Shown in pieces: positions 34,169 through 44,453 of a DNA stretch of 64,000 nucleotides. Each line of letters begins with the position of its first letter. The stretch's first letter is position 1. The stretch is taken from assembly GCA_021014945.1 (NCBI GenBank), contig MU266413.1:8286-72285 (forward strand), read 5' to 3'. The notes below the pieces were generated by a model that was not told the origin of the DNA, made no database searches, and saw nothing but the letters and a program-made list of their open reading frames with translations. This stretch comes from Leucogyrophana mollusca. Taxonomy: Eukaryota; Basidiomycota; Agaricomycetes; Boletales. The translations under genes and the position numbers were made by a program.

Positions 34169-35767
34169 CTAGCTGGACCATGAAAAGCGACGAACATGTT
34201 GCTTCAACCACGTCGTATCCTGGTCGTCGAGCAAGGGCCCGCAGCCGCTGACGGAGAGTGTTTGGATAGCGCAGACTACGCCGGTGTCGTCGTAGTTCCA
34301 TTCCTGTTGGAGACCATCATAGCCCTGCTCCTCGGCAGCGACTAACCTTGCTTCGACCATACGCCTCAGACCTCCCACAGACAGGTGGTCACAATCAATG
34401 ACGGTTATTGATTGCAGACCAGAGGCGCTGAACTCCATCAGATCCGAGTTAGATTCGGCCATGTCAATGAGAAATCCGTCGTTGACGCAGGCACAATTCC
34501 GCAGAGTAAGTTGCCTGCCGGTCCAGCCTTCAAGAATCAGCGAAAGGTCGATAGTGGAGTCCAGACCAACCAACGTGAGGTCGTTTGCGTCGATGTCGAT
34601 TACCCCTTCGACAGAACAATTGATGATGCTGATAGAGGCGGCTGCGACAAATAGAAGGCCGCCGAAAATATTGGACAGCGCATCTTCGGAAAGGTTTCGT
34701 AAAGTGAGTGACTCGAAGTAGAGGGGCCCAGTAAGCCTTGTCATGTCGTGATCAAACTCCACGTCATCAATGGTGATGGTTTCAACGTGCGGCAGGTTAG
34801 AAATTGTCCTGAAGAGGTCACGCATGGAAATTCCGCTGGTCTCGTCTCCGAGCCGGCGGTAGCCCGAGATTGTCAGGTAGGGGATGTTGTAGAGCCATTC
34901 TAATTGGTCGGGCTGGCCTATGAAGAAATTGCGGAATGCACGGCCACCGATTGTGAAATTTTCGAGAAACGGAACACTGAGCCTGGGAGGTGCCCGCTCG
35001 TTGCTCTCACATTCACTGATACTACCATCTCTTTCCTGATCACCATCTTTATCGTTGTCATTTTGGTCGCCATCAGTAGTTCCTTCAATAAAGCCCTCCA
35101 CGTCGCCCTCCGAGTGGTCCACAGGTTCTTCGATGTACCCGGGTTCACCGCCATGGGCTCCCAAGTCAACAAGCCCCCCATCCTCTCCGTCATCCCTCTG
35201 ACATACGAGTTTTAGAACCCATAAATACCGTGCGGAACAGTGCTCTTCCCAGATTAGTGGCAGGGAAGAATGGTGCAAGACATCGAAGGTAAGCTTCTCG
35301 GTGTGGCAGATGTGAGGACGTAAAAGTTCCATCACGCGGGCAACGCGCTCTACTTCTCCAGTATCTGGGAATGCAGAGGTGTTGCGGTTGCGAGTAACAA
35401 AGACTCGGAGGGGAAGGTCACCGGCCCAATCGAAGCAGGATTGGATGGCAAGCGGAGAGGTCGAATCAGGATCGACTGTGATGACGACTCGAGTCCAGAA
35501 GACTGGGACAGATGACATGATATCCCGCCATCGTGGGCATACCGATGCCACAGCGTATGGGAACAGCGACGGGGACAGAATGTCGTCGTCACCACACCGT
35601 TCCACCAACCACCCTCTCTCAATATACATGTCCATGTTGATGGTATCTTCGAACATCATCCTAAAGATGATCAAGAGCAGCTCAGTTGGAAGATGATTTG
35701 CGGATTTGCGCGCTGTATAGTTCGTCACTGCAACTCTTGATTTTGGCGCAGCCGCAAACATAGACAT
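34169..35767 (-). CDS. F-box protein with C-terminal leucine-rich region
   Basis: A single exon of 532 residues. The first true ATG of the frame, at 35767, was used; the frame itself opens further upstream at a TTG. The F-box lies near residues 24-80: LPTELLLIIFRMMF, then FPYAVASVCPRWRDIMSSVPVFWTRV. A central acidic low-complexity part (GDQNDNDKDGDQERDG) separates it from leucine-rich repeats (ESLTLRNLSEDALSNIF, LTLRNCACVNDGF, SITVIDCDHLSVGGL). Such proteins are substrate adaptors of SCF ubiquitin ligases and are greatly expanded in mushrooms. A decayed copy of its C-terminal half lies just upstream at 36390-37100. Confidence 0.85.
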   Translation of the reverse strand: MSMFAAAPKSRVAVTNYTARKSANHLPTELLLIIFRMMFEDTINMDMYIERGWLVERCGDDDILSPSLFPYAVASVCPRWRDIMSSVPVFWTRVVITVDPDSTSPLAIQSCFDWAGDLPLRVFVTRNRNTSAFPDTGEVERVARVMELLRPHICHTEKLTFDVLHHSSLPLIWEEHCSARYLWVLKLVCQRDDGEDGGLVDLGAHGGEPGYIEEPVDHSEGDVEGFIEGTTDGDQNDNDKDGDQERDGSISECESNERAPPRLSVPFLENFTIGGRAFRNFFIGQPDQLEWLYNIPYLTISGYRRLGDETSGISMRDLFRTISNLPHVETITIDDVEFDHDMTRLTGPLYFESLTLRNLSEDALSNIFGGLLFVAAASISIINCSVEGVIDIDANDLTLVGLDSTIDLSLILEGWTGRQLTLRNCACVNDGFLIDMAESNSDLMEFSASGLQSITVIDCDHLSVGGLRRMVEARLVAAEEQGYDGLQQEWNYDDTGVVCAIQTLSVSGCGPLLDDQDTTWLKQHVRRFSWSS

Positions 35768-36389
35768 GGTGTCTGAGAAGAAGGCAATAGCGGATTTTAC
35801 CGCAGAGCCAGTGATGCCCTTGAACGTGGAGAAATGTTCAAATAAGTGTTCCCCGACATGGCATAAATCACTAGCCCGATACTCACAGTTTGCTCCATTG
35901 ATTTGCTGATGCTGTACGGAATGCCGAAATGACCAGTGTTTCCTCTCGAGGATGATCAATGTTCCCCGACAACCAATCCACAATGGATTGGTACAGCGGA
36001 TACGTTATAGGCCGGACAGCGAGCGTTGCATAAAAGCGAAATGGGTGGGGAAAACCAATGTGAGTGTGAATCCCACCAAGTCATATGCACAGCAGACGCG
36101 GGTCCGGACAGGTCCCGACGACTCAGCTTGGTGTAAATCGCAAGTGCAGTAAATCAAAAATAAATCATTGGGTTTGTGTTTACAGGCAGGAACGCATCAC
36201 GGTTTACACATATGATATACTGTCCCAGAGAGATCCAAAGGCTGTTAACGAAGGGGTCTTGATCAAACCAAGCTCGGTATCACGGGGCGGGCAAAGGTTT
36301 AAGTTAAACACTACAGCCTTCGATAGATCTGGCAGAACCTCTGGAGCCAATGAAGCCCAAGGCGGTATGACAGCGTCCATGATCTGCTC
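35768..36389. other. intergenic between the F-box gene and its decayed copy
   Basis: No coding signal apart from the in-frame leader of the F-box frame (to 35983), which may be 5' UTR or an unrecognised first exon. Confidence 0.4.
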
Positions 36390-37100
36390 AGCCATGCTCC
36401 ACCATCCTGATCCTCGAGCAGGAGCCCGCACCCACTGATAGAAAGGATCTGGAAACTGGATGGCACAGACTACACGGTACCTATTGCGATCACTTTTTCG
36501 AGGCCCACGCATATGGGAAGATTGTCACAATCGACGGTGGTTATATCTTGTAAATTTGGTGCGATGAATCGCACCCACTCGTGGTATTGAGGGTTGGCCA
36601 TGTCCTAGAAACATATGTCGTCGACACAGTCCCGCAGAGTAAGGCATCTACCTGCCCAACCTCCAACAAGAAGCGGAAGGTCTGAGTCGATGTCTGTTCC
36701 AACGAGTGTGAAGTGATGTGTATCCTCTGGCGAGCTCCATGCGGTCGACAGAACAGTTCGGAGTGACGAGTTCATTGGAGGCTAGACAACCAATGATATC
36801 ATTCACTGCCGACTCGCCAATATTTCGCAGCGTAACTGACTCGAAATCGAACTTTTAGTGTCCAGCCCCATCGGGAACCAGGTCGCAGCCTTGCAGGCAA
36901 TCACTACGTCTTCGATGGTAAAATTTGGGAGCGCCCACATGCGAGAAAGTGCCATGAATATGTTGCGCATGATTAACCTTTTGCTGGTCACTCCATTGAC
37001 TTGAGGGTATACTGCTATGTCCGTCTTGTCCTTCTGCGTCTGACTTTCGTAGAGAGCCAGGCGACAGTGACCTTGGTAGACCTCACTCACTATCGAGAGC
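36390..37100 (-). pseudogene. decayed tandem copy of the neighbouring F-box/LRR gene
   Basis: Segments in different frames align with the C-terminal half of the intact gene at 34169-35767, in the same order and strand. LIMRNIFMALSRMWALPNFTIEDV matches ISMRDLFRTISNLPHVETITIDDV. LPLLVGGWAGRCLTLRDCV matches LSLILEGWTGRQLTLRNCA. TTVDCDNLPICVGL matches TVIDCDHLSVGGL. QILSISGCGLLLEDQD matches QTLSVSGCGPLLDDQD. A TAG at 36605-36607 interrupts the frame (DDICF-stop-DMAN against NDGFLIDMAE) and frameshifts separate the blocks. The F-box half was not found. Confidence 0.85.
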
Positions 37101-37411
37101 CATTACGCCAGAACCTGCCCAAGTGGCGTTGGATGGACTATAGACTGACTGAAGGGCGACGCGGATCGGTAACGTTGAATGATTCAAAACCCAGGAGTGC
37201 AAACCTGTGAACAACCGGTGAGTGCAACACAAGTACTTACTACGGTGCTACCACAGACGGTGGCGGTGGACGCTGATTCGTTCACACGGGCAAGTAGCCA
37301 AACCAGGAAAGTCATAGCAATATACATGGTGATATGAGAACATGAAGGTATGGGTCGGAGTCTTGATAAACAGCCCATATTCGCCCAGACGGATGTACAT
37401 ACCAGAGTCAA
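37101..37411. other. intergenic, no gene seen
   Basis: Short gap between the F-box pseudogene and the 3' end of the Iks1-like kinase gene. Confidence 0.5.
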
Positions 37412-40060
37412 TCATGCATGATATCTCCAAATCACTCCCACATGGAATATACCAAGGACCAGTGAGACCCAAAGGTCATCAAAGAACGTGTCCGTTATCG
37501 CAACAAGAGACACCATGCTCAGTATCACAGGGTGCGAGCGCAGTGAAGGACACAAAGACGTAAGTGTCAGAGTCTGGTGAAGCGAATCAGAACAGTGGCA
37601 TCAGAAGAACGAATGAGTTGACCTTCGTTGCAAGTGTGCATGACTTGAGAGCTCTTATCCATGCGGCCCGAGACATACGTAGGTCATCAACAGATATCCT
37701 CCCTTGCAGAATCTTCCGAAGCAGACCCTCAGTAGTAGCTTCGCTGGAAATCGGGCGAGGTGGTCCCGGTAAGCAGAGTAAGGGGCTTTTCTCGCTCAAT
37801 TTTTCGGTTTCCCGCTCATCACTGGTGCGGGGCATCGACAGATCACGCTCGTTCGGCTCGTTGTGTGATTCTGCTGGACCCAAAGCCAAGTGAGCGGTAC
37901 GCGGCGGGTTGGTAGGCATGTCGGTGCCTGACTTGCGTAGAGGGATAAGTGAGCTAGTGGCAGGACTAGAGACCGGTGTCACGGGGTCGAACTGGACGAG
38001 AGTATGAGAGAAGATTCAGGCGTGTAGATATGAACGTCGTTGGTGCGATAGATAGGGTACGTACCCTCCCCTCATGCATTGCGCTCAATACTCGCTCACA
38101 GGATGGTCGAGTGGATGGAGTGATGTTCAGGAGTCCTTCCAGCAAGACCAAGAAAGAGCGCGGTAGGCGACGACTCTCGAAAGAGGTTGCGACTGTTGAC
38201 GTCGAACGGAACCTGATGCACACGGGGTTTTGTCTATAGGAGCCAACGTGGTTAAGGAATAGAAAGCAGCTTACCCAATGTAAGAGATAATTTCCTGCTC
38301 GAGTTTATTCATTTTGTCGGACTCGTTGTTCGCGCTTGCCTCTCCTTCTGATGCATAGCGGTAGGGCAGTCGAAAAAAGAGCATTTTGTGGAGGATCATG
38401 CCCAGGGACCACATGTCGGATTTTGAGTCCACTTGCCGGAGAAGGCCAGTTTGAGGTGAAGGGAGTGATTCTGGTGAGGCGTATTCGAGGCTGGGGGGAG
38501 ATGATCATCGTCGGAAACAAAGGACGCGGGATAATTCACCCACGTTCCGGTATTCCCTGAACGAGCTCGGTTTGACTGGAGCATGTCGCGCGAAGTTCCA
38601 AAGTCCGACAACATTGCTCGAGGTCTGGGTCATTAGTGTAATTCGGATGATTTTCGAGTCTGCTGAACAAAATAATGGCTTACATGAGCTTTTCTTCATC
38701 CCAGGTAAGGAGTACATTTCCAGGCTTCAGGTCTAGGTGCAAGATCGACCTATCATGCTATAATGGCACGTTCAGAACAAAGTGATGTGAACTGTTGAGG
38801 AATAAAAGCAACGAACCAAAAATGATAAACCTTCCACGACGTCCGAAAATAGGCTCCGCACCTCCTCTGCGCTCAGCAGATGGACAGCCTTCCACGAGGG
38901 ACGGGAATTTGACCGTTCGCCGGTCCTCTCCTCCATTTCCCTCCGAAGGCGCTCACGCTCCTCAGGTGGTGCCCGCTTCATGGCACGAAAAGCACGAATG
39001 CGAGCTGAGGGTGATTGGACATCAGGAGTCGCGGATGCGGAAGAATTGGAAAGGGATGATTGGATGTGAGGAAGCTTCGAGGCCCGGCCAAGACGAAGGT
39101 CAATGAAATCATCCAGACTGGAAGATAGGGCCATGCTGTCAAAGGCTGTTTGATAAAGGGTAGTGCCAATACGTACCTGCCGCCCTCTGCCCATTGCATC
39201 AAAACACTGGCATGGTACGGAGTTAGTAAGCGGGTCGCATAGGTCAGGCGTGATGTGACCCAACTGGAGAGTCGGAACTTTTGGCCCAAACGCCGAGAAT
39301 TGGCAAGACTCTAGCCATGCATGATGATATGTGACAATGTTGCGATGTCGAAGCGTCTCCAATAGTCGGACCTCTCGCAGTATCGTGAGAAGGTATGAAT
39401 GCGATTCTCCAACGGCAATTTTCTTGACGGCAAAATGACCTAACCACACGTTCGTAAGGAATTCTCTGGCAGGATGCACAGCTGCACGAACCAAGTGGAT
39501 TTCCATCTAGCACATGCTATTTAATGGATAAAGCGGACATCGATCAACAACGAAAGACTGGCTGTCAAAAGACTTGGGGGACAAACCTGGCACAGAAAGA
39601 CGCTTCCGTTGGCACCCATGCCCAGTCTGTATTCTTCTTGGAAGAAGGCCTTGAAATAGCCTTCAGCCATGGCTTCTCGAGGAAAGGCGTTCTGTCTTCC
39701 GCCACCAGCCTCGGTGAGAGGTGGGGGGCTCGATGGCCTGGAAGAGGTCTCATTCGCAATGGCAAGCAGTTGAAAGTAGTTGGATGCTCGAGAATAAGAC
39801 CTGACGTCTGATTCGGTGGAAGCATCAAAATCCTCGTCGGCCTCAAAGCCGTGGGGCAGAGGCCGATGGCAGTAAGGGCAAGACGATGAAATAGAATTGT
39901 CCGGGAAATTCGAGGACTTCGTGATCGATAATGCGTGAGACGTTGGATTATACAATACCACCTGATTGGACGCATGAAAGATAGGCTGCCATTCTGGATC
40001 CAAGGGAGCGAGGGCCACAAGTGCTTGATTGGGAGAAGGAGGTTGGCTGTCGTCGAACAT
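37412..40060 (-). CDS. IKS1: Iks1-like serine/threonine protein kinase, membrane-anchored
   Basis: Eleven exons: 40060-39587, 39516-39492, 39439-39265, 39206-39177, 39117-38817, 38757-38684, 38624-38544, 38490-38275, 38212-38065, 37991-37623 and 37573-37412. Phases close to 684 residues. The N-terminus has a CPYCHRPL pair typical of the Iks1 group. The kinase domain has a glycine loop (LGMGANGSV), FAVKKIAVG, LRHRNIVTYHHAW, a long insert after LDDFIDLRLGRA, the catalytic loop HLDLKPGNVLL, SDFGTS and EYASPESL. After a disordered linker, KSCTLATK leads into two hydrophobic helices (HPVILSMVSLVAI and LWVSLVLGIFHVGVIW) at the extreme C-terminus. The family is of poorly known function in yeast. All catalytic residues are present. 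Confidence 0.9.
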
Positions 40061-40525
40061 TTTGCGCACCAAGTAACGAAGACAGCAACGCGAACGACGT
40101 GTCTATTCCTGTGGTGCTCTTCCCTCGTCAAAGTCGTGTGATGGGTTACGTCTGATGGCTGCAGGTAGGTCGTTTGGCAGGTTAATGTGGAGCGTGTTTT
40201 ATATCACTCGCGAACTGCACTGCCGCAAAATTATGATCCTTGATTGAGAATATCGACTTGTGAGGGTTACAGAGAGAAAGACGAGGATTTATAAAGGCTG
40301 ATATGTTGGGTATAAGATGGCCATGGTAGGTAGCCCGGACAACAAGGTCATCGTCGGCGATTTGGAGCCTTGACTCGTCCATAAAAGGAAGCCAGGTAAA
40401 ATGCGATTGACGAACCCGAGGAACGTTGTTTTCTTGATCTTTGACCCCCATCTCGCCGCTTCTCGTTCACTCTCTTTAGTCGTTCGTTGCTTTCTGGGTG
40501 TTACTTTTGCATAAAATTGAAAGCT
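40061..40525. promoter_or_regulatory. shared upstream region of the kinase and surface-protein genes
   Basis: 465 bases between divergent ATGs. No clear TATA pair was seen. Part of it may be a missing first exon of the plus-strand gene (see that entry). Confidence 0.35.
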
Positions 40526-41353
40526 ATGTCGGCTGAACTCTACTCGGTGAAGAAACGCCAGCAGCAGGGTGGACAACAGGGTGGGGGTCAACAGGGCGGG
40601 GGACAACAGGGAGGCCAGCAAGGCGGGCAGCAAGGGGGACAGCAAGGAGGGCAATCACAATCCCAGTCTCAGTCTCAGTCTCAGTCCCAGTCAGGATCAC
40701 AGTCAGGGTCCCAGACCGGATCCCAGTCACAGACAGGAACAGGTGCTTCGTCGTCGTCAACGCTATCCATTCCTGAGACAGCTCCCGCTGGTCTGCTTAC
40801 CGTTACGCAACCGCCCCAGCAATCGACTTCGTACTACAAGATTGCCCAGAACCAATTCATAACGTTCGGGTGGAACTTCAGCTACATCTTGGCCACCCCT
40901 ACACATCTCACTGTCTCTGCTGTATGCGAAAACGGAAACACTTATCCTGTCGGCCCAACGAACGGTATCATCCCCGGTACCGCCACAACTGTAGTATGGG
41001 ACACTTATTCGTACCAGACATCGCACCCGAATTTGCCACTCGTCCAGGCCAAGTACACACTTGAGATCTGGGGAGACCAAGGGCCAAACGCTGTTCGTGC
41101 ACCGGGTTATCTCACTCCCAACAGTGCTCTGCAGTTTGCTTTATACACTCCTCAAGCATATACTCCCATCGGCAGTGGTAAGTGCTGATAAGTCACAAAT
41201 GACACCGAATTAACGCGTGGATCGGTAGGCTGGTCGTGTGCAGGTTGCTCGGGTGCGATGTCGCAGTATGTCACTCACCCCGCCTTTGCGGGTATCTTCG
41301 CCACCTTGATCGTCATGCTCCTGTCTGGCTCCATCCTGATGCGCCGCATCTGA
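40526..41353 (+). CDS. DUF7137-like surface protein with Gln/Gly-rich N-terminus
   Basis: Two exons, 40526-41177 and 41229-41353, close to 258 residues. Residues ~10-75 are low complexity (QQGG, then SQ repeats). From ~90 comes a compact fungal domain: SYYKIAQNQFITFGWNFSYI, ATPTHLTVSAVCENGNTYPV, IIPGTATTVVWDTYSY, YTLEIWGDQGP and NSALQFALYTPQAYTP, matching the family I recall as DUF7137. Exon 2 adds WSCAGCSG and a C-terminal membrane helix (FAGIFATLIVMLLSGSILM). The membrane anchor implies an extracellular domain, yet no signal peptide is seen at this start. A KKR at residues 9-11, just before the Gln run, could be a Kex2 site if a signal-peptide exon lies upstream. The start is therefore uncertain. 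Confidence 0.8.
40557..40740 (+). repeat. coding low-complexity tract, (QQGG)n then (SQ)n
   Basis: Short GGACAACAGGG-type units encode QQGG/QQGGG, followed by CAGTCT/CAGTCC units encoding SQ and GSQ. It is in frame within the surface-protein gene and prone to slippage. Confidence 0.9.
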
Positions 41354-42753
41354 GGACAGATTTCTGCCGAGCTTCAGTGCATCAGTTCGTCAATACAGTC
41401 CTCGGCTGTATCGACTTTTGCGGGACGCTGGTGATGCTTTTCTGTCTTCCATGCTTTACTTTCGGACTTCGGACGCACCCCTACCACACATCCTTCTTTT
41501 TGCATGGACTTTGTCTGTTTCCTATCATATCGATATCTTTTTGGTTTCCGTGTCGCGTTCGTAATGACTTATGGGTGCATGAATAATAGATGAACATTCG
41601 ACCGTTTCAATGCATGTGATTGTTGCGTCTATTTTCTGTACGACGTCGGCGTCTTTGTTTAATGGGTGATTGACTTTCTCAGTTCCCGCAGAGATTTACA
41701 CCAAGAATACTCAGTCAAGTTCAAGAGCTATTCTTGGATTTGACGTACATCTATTCTGAGCTCTGGTCATTCGGATAAGGTGGGCCAACTGATAGCTAGC
41801 AATCTGTCCTCTCAGGTGCTTGCTATATGTGGTAAAAGCAGAGCGCACGTTGCAACGTCGTGGCAGGTAAGATACTAAGTAACACTCAGAAAACCCGGAA
41901 GTTGGTGTAAAGACCCTTCCGGCTTGTAGATGGATACGTGTCGACAGCTCATCCACCTCAACATCCATAGTACATCTTTTTCCCGACCTGAGGGTCATAA
42001 TACTTCTGGAGTCAAAGTACACTCACAGCCATGCATTTCTCTGATTTTCGTTTATACATTGTCAGTACTGACAGTGTCAGTGGCGGAGACAGCTGTGTTG
42101 CCGAGTATTGGACAGCTGTGAAGCGGGCTTGTCAGTCCTCATCAGAAAATTTCGACGGGTCCCTTGTAAAACTAGGGCAGCTCTTGATACATGAGTTCAA
42201 AGGTGGAGCGGGAGACTTGGAAGAAAGCTTCCTTGTGAACTTGTACGCCTGCCTTTAGTGAACAACAATGAAGAGAAGCGCCAAACCACATGGCAAAATA
42301 TCCTTTTTTGGAGGTGTTGTCGGATCAGTAACATTGGTGACAGCCGCGGCCGCCATCAGTCACCAGGTTTTTACTTCCGGAGATGCAGCCGAATGACCTG
42401 TTCCGATTCGAATATTTCTCTCAGCTCTGAGCTCGGCACGCTACCCGTCGCGTGTCTCGACCAGACACACCTCCGCAGATCCCTCCCGGTAAACTGTGTG
42501 CCATTTGCTTTCTACCACATCCTTTCTCCCACTTCTACCATCACTTATTCTCTCGTTCTCACCTGACTGAACATCAACATTGACGACAGTGATCACGAAG
42601 GTAATAGCCACGCCATCTGCAGCGCGGAACTGAGCATACTGACACGTTTCATCGCCACTGTTTTATAGAACATCAGTGACTGCCTACGCTGCCAGTGCTG
42701 GTGCACATCTACGACTAATGCTTTCCTCCAATACTCACGCCAGCGCCGGTGAT
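41354..42753. other. intergenic, no gene assigned
   Basis: 1.4 kb of short frames. A minus-strand stretch near 42170-42260 reads VQVHKEAFFQVSRSTFELM, faintly like a BTB/POZ start, but it stops at once and has no continuation. Confidence 0.4.
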
Positions 42754-44453
42754 ATGAAAGACGAAAGGCGACTGAAAATGAAGCAGAAGAGGTCGTTTTC
42801 GAACCTATTCGCAAAGAGTTCCTCTTCCATAACGAGCCAGAGATCGCCTCAACCAAATGACCAGATGAATTCCGGTATGCAAATCTTGCGTGGCTGTGTG
42901 GAAAGCTCACTGAATCCGTCCTCGGCCACTCTGATACAGTCAGGAGCGGCCATACATATAACAACTCTAATGCGGTTGGGGGTTACCAGAAGCCTGCCGT
43001 ACCTAAGCTGGACATTCCGCATGCTACACAGCGCAGTGCTCCAGTTTCTCCGGTCATTCCCACAACTCCCCGGATGAAGACTATGAGAGATACCATTCAA
43101 GATCTCGGACTCTGCGAGTCTGTCGTCAACGCGCAGCCCGTGATCACTGGTGGAAATGTGGTTGCTCGCCAGCCTATTCCCTTCGGCGATGGAATACCTA
43201 CATTTCCACGATCCTCTACGTCATCGAATGCCACTGCACCACGTTCACAGCCACCCTCACCAAGTACGAGACGGCCGACTCTTAGGGCTAGGGAGAACGA
43301 GCGACCTCGGACATCTTCGAAGGTTCAACACGTTCAACACAATTACAATTTGCCGCCGCCCCCAGCATCTCGTCACGACGGTCCCTTATCCGGGCCCCCA
43401 AGGAATTCACCCGAGTTTGCTCCCGGCAATCGAAGACAAGAGAGGCGTCCGCAGACAGCTGATGGGAGTTCTCGCAGTGAAACCTTCTGTAAGAGGGAGA
43501 AACATTACATGAAAAACCTGCCTCCTCTGCCGCCGCTCCCACCTCCAGCTGCAACTTCTCTGGGATCTCGTGTCAAACCTCCTAAACCTCTCGTGATCTA
43601 TCCCTACCATCATCGCACTCGATCTGTGCCAACCCTTTCTCCATCACCGACGCTCAAACATCACAGCCGTCCACGTACAGCCGCCAACTCTAGTCCTTCA
43701 TCACCACAGATACCCCTGGGCACGAGAGAGGATGTCACTTGCGCTTTGGAGCGACCTGTGCTTTATGTCCACCCGCCTCCTCCTCACCTTAGCGTGTCTG
43801 TGCCATCACCACCGTTGCACACCAAGCAAGAATTATCACGGCCTTCCTCCATGTACTCCTCGGAGATCGATCATAGATCAGTAGATTCCAGTACTACCTC
43901 ACCACTGCCCACGACTCCTCTCTATGAGCCAGGCGAGAGCCCGCTCGGTGAACACGTCGCACACTCTAATGTCAGCCGCAGCCACCTCACGGTCAGCTCG
44001 GCCAAGTCTAGGTCAAATCGTCTTTCGCGTGTGGGACCAAAGTCTTCCTCATCTAGTCAAGGTTGGACTCCACCATCGGACTGGTCCGGGCCGCTACCGA
44101 GCGACTCTGATCCCAACAAGGGAGATGATACCAATGTGCTCTCGAAACTGGTGCGTCTGCGCAAACAGAAGAGTACTCCGAGAATAGACAATTCGGAGAC
44201 GAAACCGTTTTTCGCCCACCTGAACTTGTCGTCGCCATCCATGTGGCACCCTCTGCCGAAACGCAAGGTAGGCGGGGAGAGAAACGACAAAGCGGACGAC
44301 CCAGTAAGACCGGTTAAGGCAGCCGAAGAGGTGGTGGTAACTATGCGGAACTTTGAAAGCGATGACTTGCAGGTGCAGGCTATGACAGACGTTATCCCTC
44401 GGCTGAGAGAACTTAAATCTTCGAAGTCATGGCTTAGGACCAAGGTCTGGTAA
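42754..44453 (+). CDS. Ser/Pro-rich disordered protein, hypothetical
   Basis: Two exons, 42754-42874 and 42940-44453 (intron GTATGC...ATACAG, phase 1), close to 544 residues. The start is ambiguous among in-frame ATGs at 42718, 42754 and 42778. The protein is basic at the N-terminus (KQKRSFSNLFAKSSSS). Most of it is low-complexity Ser/Pro/Arg sequence with proline runs (LPPLPPLPPPAATS, YVHPPPPHLS) that could bind SH3 or WW domains. The C-terminus is more ordered and conserved-looking (VVVTMRNFESDDLQVQAMTDVIPRLRELKSSK). No catalytic domain or membrane segment was seen. It may be an adaptor or cytoskeletal regulator, but that is a guess. Confidence 0.7.

Noticed and set aside
42170..42260. Possible BTB/POZ fragment on the minus strand
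   Set aside because: Only about 25 residues look alike, a stop follows at once, and no neighbouring block continues it.
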